Positions 1-7,462 of a stretch of 7,462 nucleotides of DNA are shown here, in pieces (position 1 is the first letter of the stretch; each line of letters starts with the position of its first letter). The translations under genes and the position numbers were made by a program. Source of the DNA: Chitinispirillaceae bacterium (GTDB lineage: Bacteria; Fibrobacterota; Chitinivibrionia; Chitinivibrionales; Chitinispirillaceae); assembly GCA_016926315.1 (NCBI GenBank), contig JAFGOU010000375.1:1-7462 (forward strand). The letters run 5' to 3'. Under the pieces are notes generated by a model. That model was not told the origin of the DNA. It worked only from the letters and a program-made list of their open reading frames with translations, and searched no databases.

Positions 1-440
1 AGCACCTGCTGCTGTTCGCCGCCGCTGAGATGGTTGAAGGAACGGTGGGCGAACGCATCGAGCTCCATCATGGTGAGCACCTCCGCCGTGATCCGCTCGT
101 CGCTGCGGGTGAACCGTACGGGCGAATAGGGGTACCGGCCGGTAAGTACGACGTCAAACACGGTGGTGGAAAAGAGGTAGTCGCTTTTTTGAGCAAGGTA
201 GCCGAATCGCTGCGCCCGTTTCAGCAGGTTCATGGCGGCGACATTTTCCTCATTGACAAAAACAGTGCCCGAGGACGGTTTGAGGATACAGTTGATGCAC
301 TTGAGCAGCGTTGATTTTCCGGCGCCATTGCGGCCGACAATGGACGTGACCTCGCCTTTTTCAATGTGTAAGGTGATGTTTGACAAGACCGGGTGCGATG
401 TATACGCAAACGACAGCCCGTCAATGGTCACGGTCACCAT
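1..440 (-). CDS. ABC transporter ATP-binding protein, FecE/BtuD-like (partial, 3' end beyond window)
   Basis: This is the nucleotide-binding subunit that powers the metal-chelate/corrinoid-type importer made with the adjacent permease and binding protein; it would sit on the cytoplasmic face of the inner membrane. The frame runs from an ATG at 440 to the window edge, giving 146 residues of an expected 250 or so. Visible motifs are Walker A GRNGAGKST (residues 36-44), the Q-loop glutamine Q84 in YLAQK, and the ABC signature LSGGE (138-142) followed by QQQ. Walker B and the switch histidine lie outside the window. The start overlaps the last 7 nt of the permease gene (ATGGTGA) and is preceded by a strong purine-rich site, GGGAGGG at 444-450, which supports this ATG. 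The length from Walker A to signature matches FecE-type ATPases. Substrate specificity cannot be read from this subunit. Confidence 0.95.
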   Translation of the reverse strand, partial: MVTVTIDGLSFAYTSHPVLSNITLHIEKGEVTSIVGRNGAGKSTLLKCINCILKPSSGTVFVNEENVAAMNLLKRAQRFGYLAQKSDYLFSTTVFDVVLTGRYPYSPVRFTRSDERITAEVLTMMELDAFAHRSFNHLSGGEQQQV

Positions 441-1492
441 GCGCCCTCCCGTTGTTTGCGCATGATGAGATAGAGCAGCATCGGGCCGCCGACAAACGAC
501 GTGATAATTCCCACGGGGAGCACGGCCGGTTCCAGGATCCTGAGCGAAATGATGTCCGCTCCGACCAGAAACGCCGCGCCGAACAAGCCTGAAGCGGGCA
601 TCAGGTACCGTGCATCGTTGCCGATCAGCATCCTGACGATATGGGGCGAGACAAGGCCGACAAACCCGATGATGCCGGTAAAACAGATGATGCTCGCCGA
701 TACCAGCGACGTCAGCGTCAGCACAACGATCCGGGTGCGTTCCACGTTGACGCCGAGCCCCCGCGCGCTTTCGTCGCCGCCGCTCAATACGTTGAGCTTC
801 TGGTTCTGCATGAACAGAAGCGGGGTCGCGATGCACAGGACGATGGCCAGCGGACCGATATCCTCCCAGGTGGCCCGCCCGAGATTGCCCATGAGCCATA
901 ACGACAGCGATTTGAGCTCCTCTGAATCGGAGAAGTAGCTCAACAGCATTGAAACGGAATCGAAAATGAAATTCATGGCAATACCGGCAAGAATGAGCAT
1001 GCCGTACCCGGACGGCCTGCTGCGTGACAGGAGATACACCACCGCGCACGGTATCAGGGAGAACAGGAACGCGTTGGCAATAAGGAAATATTTGCCGCCG
1101 ACAAGCGCCATGCCGGCTATGATGGCAAGACCGGCTCCAAGCGCCGCGCCAGAGGCCACGCCAAGCGTGAAGGGACTGGCAAGGGGATTGCGAAGAATGA
1201 CCTGCATCTGCATGCCTGAAATGGCGAGTCCGAACCCTCCCAGCAAACCCAGTACGATCCGGGGAAGGCGGATACGGGGAATAACGGTCAAAGCGGCGTC
1301 GGATACGTTGAAATCGCACCCGAGCAGGGTGTTGGCAAGCGCTCCTGCGATGTCACGAATGCCGAATTTCATGGGTCCGACGCCGAGTCCGATTATTGAA
1401 AAGGCCAGCGCGCACCCCGCGAGAACAACGATGAAGGAAACCCTGGCAAGGTTGGAGCGGCGATACGCTTCATGCAGGGAGGTGGGGGCCAT
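434..1492 (-). CDS. FecCD/BtuC-type ABC transporter permease
   Basis: This is an inner-membrane permease of the FecCD/BtuC family, which imports ferric siderophores, haem, cobalamin and related chelates; two copies normally pair with two ATPases. The 352-residue length is typical for a single-domain member. The first hydrophobic segment is at about 18-38. The family's N-terminal signature is clear: RLPR (75-78), SGMQMQ (92-97) and RNPLASPFTLGVASGAALGA (101-120). Further on, GFVGLVSPHIVRM (276-288) corresponds to the cytoplasmic coupling region that contacts the ATPase, and PVGIITSFVGGPMLLYL (326-341) is the usual last helix. The gene starts 3 nt after the binding-protein stop and ends overlapping the ATPase start by 7 nt. 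With a single permease gene seen, a homodimeric channel is expected. The family assignment is firm; the ligand is not determinable. Confidence 0.96.
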   Translation of the reverse strand: MAPTSLHEAYRRSNLARVSFIVVLAGCALAFSIIGLGVGPMKFGIRDIAGALANTLLGCDFNVSDAALTVIPRIRLPRIVLGLLGGFGLAISGMQMQVILRNPLASPFTLGVASGAALGAGLAIIAGMALVGGKYFLIANAFLFSLIPCAVVYLLSRSRPSGYGMLILAGIAMNFIFDSVSMLLSYFSDSEELKSLSLWLMGNLGRATWEDIGPLAIVLCIATPLLFMQNQKLNVLSGGDESARGLGVNVERTRIVVLTLTSLVSASIICFTGIIGFVGLVSPHIVRMLIGNDARYLMPASGLFGAAFLVGADIISLRILEPAVLPVGIITSFVGGPMLLYLIMRKQREGAW

Positions 1493-1495
1493 GTA

Positions 1496-2611
1496 TCAGT
1501 TCCATGAGTACAGTTCGAGTTCGCGTGCCATTGCAGTATAGAGGCTGTCGGCCCCGTAAAAACGCTTGAATATTTCGTTGCCCTTTTCCTCGACATCAAG
1601 TCCGGAAAACAGGGCGGGATGAAAGAGTTTGGCCATGTACAAGACCTGCGCCAGCGCACGCTGCTGCGGCCACCAGTTGCAGAAGGCGGTCGTGTAAAAT
1701 ACTCTCTTTGTCCGTATCGCCTTGACGGATTGTATGAGCGGGTCGCCCATGACCTCCTCTACGGTCATGGGCAAGGCCTTGGTCGCGCCGTTTGCGTTCC
1801 ACGCCTGCCGCTCGAATCGTGAAACGAAAATGACATCGGGGTTCCATTTGATGATATGCTCGCGTGAGACAAGAATTCCTTGTTTGCCTTTGGCAAAATG
1901 CTTCGCCTCACGGGCCACGTTGATCCCGCCGGCAAGCTCGATCGGGTCAAACTCGCACACCGTATTGAGGATGTCGCCGGTCCAGGTCGTCCAGGCAAAG
2001 TACGCCCTGGGCTTGACCGAATCGGGCAGGGTGGAGGTGACCGAGGTAACGGGACCGATCACGCTCCTGATGAATCGCTTGAGGCTGTCGGCCTGGACCT
2101 GCAGGCGCATCGCTTTCCCGATGATGTCGATCTGCCGGTCGAACATCTCCAGCATGGGAATGGTGCCGTCAAAGGACACGGTTACGATGGCGGCTCTTGT
2201 TTTTGCGGCGAAGGAAGCGGCGTCCGTTTGCGACGCGAAAATCAGGTCGGGTTCAAGCGAGGCGATCAGCTCCACGTTGGCGCCGAACGGGCCGACGTCC
2301 GGCAGGTCGAGCACGGACCCGTCGCATCCCTGCTCTTCTTCGGGCAGCACGCACTGGTGCGAGATCCCGACCAGCCGGTCGCATCCGCCCATCGCGACAA
2401 TGAGGCGGGTATACATGGTAAAGGGAGAAACGACTCGTTTGACCGTTAAGGGGACGGCGACCGTCCTTCCCGCAGCGTCAATCAGCGTGTCGCCGTTCCG
2501 TTCGCCAGGATCGCTCTCGTGACGCTTCCCGCTGCATGCCGCAAGGATCGCGATCATGCATACGACGGGCGCTATCGACGGTAGCGGTTTTCTGTCGGAA
2601 AAACAGTTCAT
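1496..2611 (-). CDS. Periplasmic substrate-binding lipoprotein of a metal-chelate/corrinoid ABC importer
   Basis: A 371-residue class III binding protein (Peripla_BP_2, FepB/BtuF type) that should capture the ligand and hand it to the permease. The N terminus is a lipoprotein signal: a basic start, a hydrophobic stretch at about 13-24 and a lipobox LAAC with the lipidated cysteine at C26. Residue +2 is Ser, not the Asp that retains lipoproteins in the inner membrane in E. coli. The domain opens with the family-typical DAAGRTVAVP (45-54) and VKRVVS (57-62), then MGGCDRLVGIS (74-84), and includes the LEPDLIFAS and WNPDVIFVS strands that end each lobe. C77, C87 and C96 cluster in the N-terminal lobe. 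The ATG lies within the ATGA shared with the methyltransferase stop, with GGAG seven bases upstream. Ligand unknown; an iron or cobalt chelate is the family default. Confidence 0.93.
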   Translation of the reverse strand: MNCFSDRKPLPSIAPVVCMIAILAACSGKRHESDPGERNGDTLIDAAGRTVAVPLTVKRVVSPFTMYTRLIVAMGGCDRLVGISHQCVLPEEEQGCDGSVLDLPDVGPFGANVELIASLEPDLIFASQTDAASFAAKTRAAIVTVSFDGTIPMLEMFDRQIDIIGKAMRLQVQADSLKRFIRSVIGPVTSVTSTLPDSVKPRAYFAWTTWTGDILNTVCEFDPIELAGGINVAREAKHFAKGKQGILVSREHIIKWNPDVIFVSRFERQAWNANGATKALPMTVEEVMGDPLIQSVKAIRTKRVFYTTAFCNWWPQQRALAQVLYMAKLFHPALFSGLDVEEKGNEIFKRFYGADSLYTAMARELELYSWN

Positions 2612-3492
2612 GTCGGCACTCCGCCGGGTTCGTCGATCTTCCAGAGCATGGCGCCGGTACGACCTCTGACCGCATGTTCAATGTAACCGTCAACAGCCAT
2701 GAGACGAAGGCAGGAGTCGATTTTTGGCGCGAGTTCCCGGGCCGGCAATCCGGTGTGCGCGCCGAGAAGGGTCGTGTGAAACGCGGTACATGCGGCAAGA
2801 GTCGTCCGTTCGGTCCATTGCATCTCCTGGAAAAAGCAGTCCGGAAAATAACCTGATGCGCATGCCAGGTTCCAGGCGCATAAAAAATTTCCTTTGAACC
2901 CATCGGGTGCGGATCCCGACACCGCCTGATGGAGCCGTTCGAGCAGGGGGTTGTGGCGCGGTCCGGCCCAGCCTTTAAACCAGCACCATCGACGGCTTGC
3001 CCGCATGATTTTTAAAAATGCCTCAGGCCCGGATATCGCAGGCGTCATGTTGGCGAATACCAGATCGAACGCTTTAATAAATCCGGCCGATGCAAGGTCG
3101 AGCGTTTTCCAGTCCGCAAGCACCGGCGTGATACGTTCCCGTTCACGCGGAGCGATCTCACGCTGCAGCCGTTCGATCATGATCGTTGAAATATCGACAC
3201 ACACGACGTCCGCCCCTTGAGCGGCAAAAGCCTTTGCAAAAAATCCGGGACCGGAACCGATATCGAGAATCCTGGCGTTCGCAAGAGGAACGCCCCTGTT
3301 TTCAAGAAATGACAGCGTTTCCGATATCCGGTTTTCCTTGTCAGCCGACCCGGAGTGTCTGCCGTACTCTGTTGCCATGGCATTCCAGGTTGCCGCGGAG
3401 CCGTATCCGCCGAACGAGGACGATGAACCATTTATTTCATTCCACCGTGCTATCCAGTACTCAGGCGAACCGGTGCAAGTATCTTTATGCAT
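2608..3492 (-). CDS. Class I SAM-dependent methyltransferase of unknown substrate
   Basis: A 294-residue cytosolic protein with a Rossmann-type S-adenosylmethionine-binding core. Motif I is LDIGSGPG (76-83), the second strand ends with the acidic D100 in VVCVDIS, which would bind the SAM ribose, and DW (127-128) and FDLVFANMTPAI (142-153) follow at the positions of the later class I motifs. The N-terminal region is rich in aromatic residues (EYWIARWNEI at 11-20). The acceptor is not recognisable, and the protein does not resemble precorrin or haem-pathway methylases, which are class III. Its position is the main clue: 14 nt after the receptor, with its stop sharing ATGA with the binding-protein start, so it belongs to the import operon. 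From memory, methyltransferases of this general kind recur beside FecCD-type importers in anaerobes without an assigned role. The start at 3492 has GAG six bases upstream. Family call is firm; function is open. Confidence 0.92.
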   Translation of the reverse strand: MHKDTCTGSPEYWIARWNEINGSSSSFGGYGSAATWNAMATEYGRHSGSADKENRISETLSFLENRGVPLANARILDIGSGPGFFAKAFAAQGADVVCVDISTIMIERLQREIAPRERERITPVLADWKTLDLASAGFIKAFDLVFANMTPAISGPEAFLKIMRASRRWCWFKGWAGPRHNPLLERLHQAVSGSAPDGFKGNFLCAWNLACASGYFPDCFFQEMQWTERTTLAACTAFHTTLLGAHTGLPARELAPKIDSCLRLMAVDGYIEHAVRGRTGAMLWKIDEPGGVPT

Positions 3493-3506
3493 ACGCTTCT
3501 CAAGGG

Positions 3507-5645
3507 TTAAAAGGTAATGTCAATCGCCCCCGTCCCGGTGATTCCGGGCATGGGGATTCCGTGTTCTTCTTCGTACTGAGCATCGAGCAGGTTGTCAATG
3601 CCGAAATCCAGTTTTGCCGAATAACGATCACGGGTCCATACCGGACACGAACCGTACAGGCGGACGGTCGCGAACGGATCGATTTTTTCAAGCGTCACGG
3701 CGTTTGCCGTTGCCGGATTCCCCGTGATGACCTCGCGCCGCCCCACGAAACGAACGGCACATCCGAGCGTGAGGAGCCGAAGCGCGCCGTATTCGATACC
3801 GCAATGCAGTTTGTGTCTGGGGAGTTCCGGCAGCCCGGCGGTCAGTACCATGCTGCTGTCGTAGGTGTCGCCGGTCTTTTCGGTGGTCTGATACGTGTAA
3901 TTGGCGCGTACCCTCAGCCCTTTCCACATGTCCAGCACGGCGTCACACTCGAATCCCGCGAGCGTCACGTTGTCGATGTTATAAATGAGGCGGCTGGGAC
4001 GGTACCCGAAAATCGTCCGGAGGTAATCCTTGACATTATAGTAATATCCCCTGACGCTCAAGGAACCCGTGAGCGCGTCCGCGACGGACAGGTCCTGCGA
4101 CAGGCCAAGTTCGGCCTGAGCGGCCCGTTCCGGCGACAGCTCTTTCCGGTCGGACGGCCGGTACCCTTCGTAATACCAGTACAGCTCGGGGCAGGTCGGG
4201 AAACGGTGTACGTAGGCGCCGCCGGCCTCGATTTTTGCTCCGACCCACGGGCTCAGGGCAATGGCGCCGTTGGGGCTGACGCCATGAAAGGTCGTCTCGT
4301 CAAAGGTCGAGTCACGCTCGAATCCGATGTAGTAATCGTAGCGAATACCGGGAGTAATGCTGAGAAGCTTTCCGAAATCGAGAAACGACTGAAAAAACAC
4401 GCCATACCGGCCGGCAGCCCTGATCGTTTGGGTGGGATCGCCGTCCGAAGGCTGAATTCTAAAATACGAGGTGTCGATCTGCCGGATATCAGAATTGCTG
4501 TAGCGGAGGCCCGTGCCTTCGGCGCCGTATTTCAGGACATACCCTGTTCCGACATTTTGACGGGCAAAAATGTTCCATCCCCAGGTTTGGTCCTCAGGTT
4601 TAGCGAACCGTTCAAGGACGAGCGCATTGGTATCGCCAAGGGCATAGAAATACTCCGTCCTGTCCTGGTCATTGATATGCGCCAGGGCGGTTACCAGTAT
4701 GGAGGAAAACAATTTCTGCACGGAAAAATCCATCTGCGTGCGGGTATTTTTCCAGTAGCTTCTGTCGCCGAAATAGTAATCTCCGCCTTTCCAGATAATA
4801 GCTGGCCCGCCGCCGGCGCTCTCAATGGATTCAGGATACTCCGGGTCCCACTCCTCGGTTCCCGCGGTATTGGCGATGGCGAAGCCCCGCTGCTGCAGCG
4901 TGCTGCGGAAACCGGCGCTTGCCCTGAACTCAAGCGGCAGCATGACGGAAAATTCGCCGCCGTAACAGGTCCGGTTGAAGTAATTGTTGCGCAGGTAGGG
5001 TTCGCCGCTGGCATAACCCGCGAACAGGTCGAGCGCCGCCGTGTTGAGGATGTTCGCATGGTGCACCAGGGAAACATCGGTCGCCCGGTTCTCGATCGCA
5101 TCGTCCGCATGCTCGGGCGAGACAATGCCGTAGGAGCTGCGGATGCTCGTTGACGTCGGTTTCGTCATATCGCGTTGGGTAACAATATTGATCACGCCGC
5201 CGATGGTATTGCCGTACTCGGCGGACTTCACGCCCCTGGATACCTCGATCCTTGCGATGTCGGTCGTGGGCACCAGGGACCAGTCGACATAGTCTCCTCC
5301 CATGACGCCGGCGCCGTTGAGCGGCCTCCCGTTGAGCAGGATGAGGCTTCTTGATTCGTCAAGTCCGCGGATGGAAACGCCGGTGCCTTTGCCGGCGGAA
5401 GGCGACGTTCGTTGTACGTCGATCCCCGGAAGGGACACGAGCAGTCCATCGGCGTTCTTTGAATCCTGCAAGCGGGAGATCGTGGTGCTGTCGATGATAT
5501 CGCAGGCGAGCGCGCCCTGGCGTGTCGCCCGTACGACCATTTCATCCAGTTCAATGATACTGGTCGAATCGCCGGCCATGGCAGGGGACCATGCCGACAG
5601 CAGGCCGAGCGTCACTGCGCCAAACGCCGTCCGCAGTATGCTCAT
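3507..5645 (-). CDS. TonB-dependent outer-membrane receptor
   Basis: A 712-residue outer-membrane transporter that would bring a metal chelate or corrinoid-sized ligand into the periplasm using TonB energy. A Sec signal peptide ends at about A24 (AMA before GD). A TonB-box-like segment, ELDEMVVRATR (32-42), precedes the plug domain at about 44-160, which shows VSLPGIDVQR, SIRGLDESRSLILLNGRP, IEVSRG (133-138) and GGVINIVT (149-156). The rest is a 22-strand barrel of normal length, closing with NLLDAQYEEEHGIPMPG and ending in the terminal Phe (IDITF) expected for BAM-dependent insertion. The start is supported by AGAGGA at 5651-5656, five bases upstream. It is the first gene of the five-gene operon; the methyltransferase follows after 14 nt. 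The plug resembles the BtuB/FepA/Cir class in general layout, but this does not identify the ligand. Confidence 0.97.
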   Translation of the reverse strand: MSILRTAFGAVTLGLLSAWSPAMAGDSTSIIELDEMVVRATRQGALACDIIDSTTISRLQDSKNADGLLVSLPGIDVQRTSPSAGKGTGVSIRGLDESRSLILLNGRPLNGAGVMGGDYVDWSLVPTTDIARIEVSRGVKSAEYGNTIGGVINIVTQRDMTKPTSTSIRSSYGIVSPEHADDAIENRATDVSLVHHANILNTAALDLFAGYASGEPYLRNNYFNRTCYGGEFSVMLPLEFRASAGFRSTLQQRGFAIANTAGTEEWDPEYPESIESAGGGPAIIWKGGDYYFGDRSYWKNTRTQMDFSVQKLFSSILVTALAHINDQDRTEYFYALGDTNALVLERFAKPEDQTWGWNIFARQNVGTGYVLKYGAEGTGLRYSNSDIRQIDTSYFRIQPSDGDPTQTIRAAGRYGVFFQSFLDFGKLLSITPGIRYDYYIGFERDSTFDETTFHGVSPNGAIALSPWVGAKIEAGGAYVHRFPTCPELYWYYEGYRPSDRKELSPERAAQAELGLSQDLSVADALTGSLSVRGYYYNVKDYLRTIFGYRPSRLIYNIDNVTLAGFECDAVLDMWKGLRVRANYTYQTTEKTGDTYDSSMVLTAGLPELPRHKLHCGIEYGALRLLTLGCAVRFVGRREVITGNPATANAVTLEKIDPFATVRLYGSCPVWTRDRYSAKLDFGIDNLLDAQYEEEHGIPMPGITGTGAIDITF

Positions 5646-5650
5646 TGCGT

Positions 5651-5656
5651 TCCTCT
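5651..5656 (-). promoter_or_regulatory. Ribosome binding site of the TonB receptor
   Basis: Read on the minus strand this is AGAGGA, five bases before the ATG at 5645. It is the best Shine-Dalgarno match in the window and fixes the receptor start. Confidence 0.8.
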
Positions 5657-5672
5657 ATCTTTAAAAAAGGGT

Positions 5673-5688
5673 GGCAAAAAAAGTGACA
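5673..5688 (-). promoter_or_regulatory. Candidate sigma-54 (-24/-12) promoter for the import operon
   Basis: On the minus strand this reads TGTCACT, four T, then TTGCC. Against the consensus TGGCACG-N4-TTGCW it keeps the -12 TTGC, the CAC of the -24 box and the exact GG-to-GC spacing; the deviations are the second G of the -24 GG (here T), G to T at the end of that box, and the last base. Transcription would begin near 5662, leaving a leader of under 20 nt that contains the AGAGGA ribosome site. A sigma-54 activator is encoded immediately upstream, which raises the prior. The run of T residues makes a chance -12 match easier, so this remains a candidate. Confidence 0.4.
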
Positions 5689-5745
5689 CAAAAATAATAA
5701 TCGTGCCACTAATGGCGCAACGTTTATATGCAGCGACGGGATGCG

Positions 5746-5768
5746 CCGGCAATGAAAATCATGGCCGG
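5746..5768. promoter_or_regulatory. 23-bp near-perfect palindrome, candidate activator (enhancer) site
   Basis: The left arm CCGGCAATGA and right arm TCATGGCCGG are inverted repeats matching at 9 of 10 positions around a 3-bp AAA centre. No T tract follows on either strand, so a terminator is unlikely. The centre lies about 94 bp upstream of the start site predicted from the candidate -24/-12 promoter, within the range where sigma-54 activators usually bind, and the gene for such an activator is adjacent. The binding protein is inferred. The same sequence could instead form an RNA hairpin in a longer leader if transcription starts further upstream. Confidence 0.45.
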
Positions 5769-5781
5769 TGTTTAACGGTAG

Positions 5782-5831
5782 AAAAACCTGCGGCGCCCGT
5801 GCCGGTCCTGCTGTCCGGTGGCGGCACGGCG
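5782..5831 (-). terminator. Probable intrinsic terminator after the sigma-54 regulator
   Basis: One base after the regulator's stop codon, CGCCGTGCCG (5831-5822) can pair with CGGCACGGGCG (5804-5794) with one bulged G, forming a very GC-rich stem around a 17-nt loop. Five T follow at 5786-5782 after a 7-nt spacer. The spacer is longer than ideal, so termination may be incomplete and some read-through into the import operon is possible. Confidence 0.5.
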
Positions 5832-5832
5832 T

Positions 5833-7152
<1,320 letters not shown>

Positions 7153-7462
7153 GGTTCACCGACGGTTAAAAAAATCACCGGTTTGGCCGGTTGCCTGATC
7201 GAAAAATAGCATATTCCATCAAACGCGGCCCCATAATGAATCAACCTCCGGCCCGCAAATCGGAATAAAAGGCCTGGCGGAAGCACGAACACCGTGGCAC
7301 CGCAGTTACCGAAGCTGTCAATGCAGGATTGCTTTTTTTGAGGAAAAATACGATATTTAAAAATTGTATGGCGCTTCGAAAAGTGAAATGTGTTATTGGT
7401 TTTTACGGACGGATGAATATTTTTTACGCTGTCTGTGCTGTTTTCCTGAGCTGCCATATCGG
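7153..7462. other. AT-rich region upstream of the regulator; no convincing gene
   Basis: About 310 bases, clearly richer in A and T than the genes, especially 7321-7440. A minus-strand frame of 102 codons (7457 to 7149) stays open and its stop overlaps the regulator's ATG as ATGA, but the peptide has no recognisable domain and part of it is translated from the hairpin and T tract at 7168-7191, so it is not called a gene. No tRNA or riboswitch core was recognised. A TACAAT at 7368-7363 (minus) could be a -10 box but no good -35 lies at the right distance. A GTGGCAC at 7294-7300 recurs in the receptor's upstream region. The promoter of the regulator probably lies here. Confidence 0.6.
7168..7191 (-). 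terminator. Terminator-like hairpin with T tract just upstream of the regulator start
   Basis: Minus-strand ACCGG, CCAAA loop, CCGGT, then GA and seven T (7174-7168), ending 15 nt before the regulator's ATG. The stem is only 5 bp, so it is weak alone. It could end an upstream transcript outside the window, attenuate the regulator's own mRNA, or be a protein-binding palindrome rather than an RNA element. Confidence 0.35.

Noticed and set aside
966..1541. 191-codon plus-strand open frame
   Set aside because: It is the complementary-strand shadow of the permease; its methionine- and proline-rich composition reflects reversed membrane-protein codons.
1722..2522. 266-codon plus-strand open frame
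   Set aside because: It is antisense to the binding-protein gene, has no recognisable domain and no sensible ribosome site or neighbours.
3186..5153. 655-codon plus-strand open frame opposite the TonB receptor and methyltransferase
   Set aside because: It is antisense to two well-supported genes, shows no domain, and long antisense frames are common in GC-rich coding DNA.
5690..5708. Fur-box-like stretch AAAAATAATAATCGTGCCA upstream of the receptor
   Set aside because: It matches about 11 of 19 positions of the classical Fur consensus, nearly all in the AT-rich left half, with almost none in the right half.
5693..5708. Second sigma-54-like element with a perfect -24 TGGCACG (minus strand)
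   Set aside because: The -12 position reads TTATT instead of TTGCW, losing the essential GC; the element at 5673-5688 fits better.
5730..5770. Possible cobalamin riboswitch in the receptor leader (GCCGGCGCATCCCGTCGCTG on the minus strand loosely recalls the riboswitch core)
   Set aside because: No B12 box resembling AGTCAGGAGACCTGCC follows, the conserved GGTGAAAA-type loop is absent and the leader is too short for the full fold; the palindrome explains the CCGG arms.
5788..5805. GGCACG-N4-NNGCA match to the sigma-54 consensus
   Set aside because: It lies inside the 3' arm and base of the GC-rich terminator stem, lacks the TT of the -12 box and is more simply explained by the hairpin.

Overview
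The window reads as part of the genome of a diderm (Gram-negative type) bacterium with moderately high GC. A TonB-dependent outer-membrane receptor implies an outer membrane. The sigma-54 enhancer-binding regulator, with a PAS domain carrying a cysteine cluster, and the lipid-anchored binding protein would both fit a Desulfobacterota/deltaproteobacterium-like anaerobe. That placement is inference, and other diderm phyla are possible.

Every supported gene lies on the minus strand, so transcription runs from high to low coordinates. From the right: 7153-7462 is an AT-rich stretch with no convincing gene and a small terminator-like hairpin just before the next start. 5833-7152 is a PAS / AAA+ / Fis-HTH sigma-54-dependent activator. 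5646-5832 is intergenic and holds a terminator-like hairpin for the regulator, a 23-bp near-perfect palindrome, a candidate -24/-12 promoter and a strong ribosome binding site. A tight five-gene operon follows: TonB-dependent receptor (3507-5645), class I SAM-dependent methyltransferase (2608-3492), lipoprotein substrate-binding protein (1496-2611), FecCD/BtuC-type permease (434-1492) and ABC ATPase (440 down to 1, cut by the window edge). The junctions are a 14-nt gap, a 4-nt overlap, a 3-nt gap and a 7-nt overlap, so the genes are almost certainly co-transcribed and partly translationally coupled.

Together the operon encodes a complete envelope-spanning import route for a metal chelate or corrinoid-like ligand: TonB receptor across the outer membrane, a lipid-anchored binding protein, and permease plus ATPase across the inner membrane. 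The ligand (ferric siderophore, corrinoid, haem or another metallophore) cannot be fixed from sequence, and no cobalamin riboswitch or clear Fur box is visible. Two things stand out. One is a methyltransferase placed between receptor and binding protein and coupled to the latter. The other is an apparently local sigma-54 circuit, in which the neighbouring activator could bind the palindrome about 94 bp upstream of the predicted start site and switch on the import operon.
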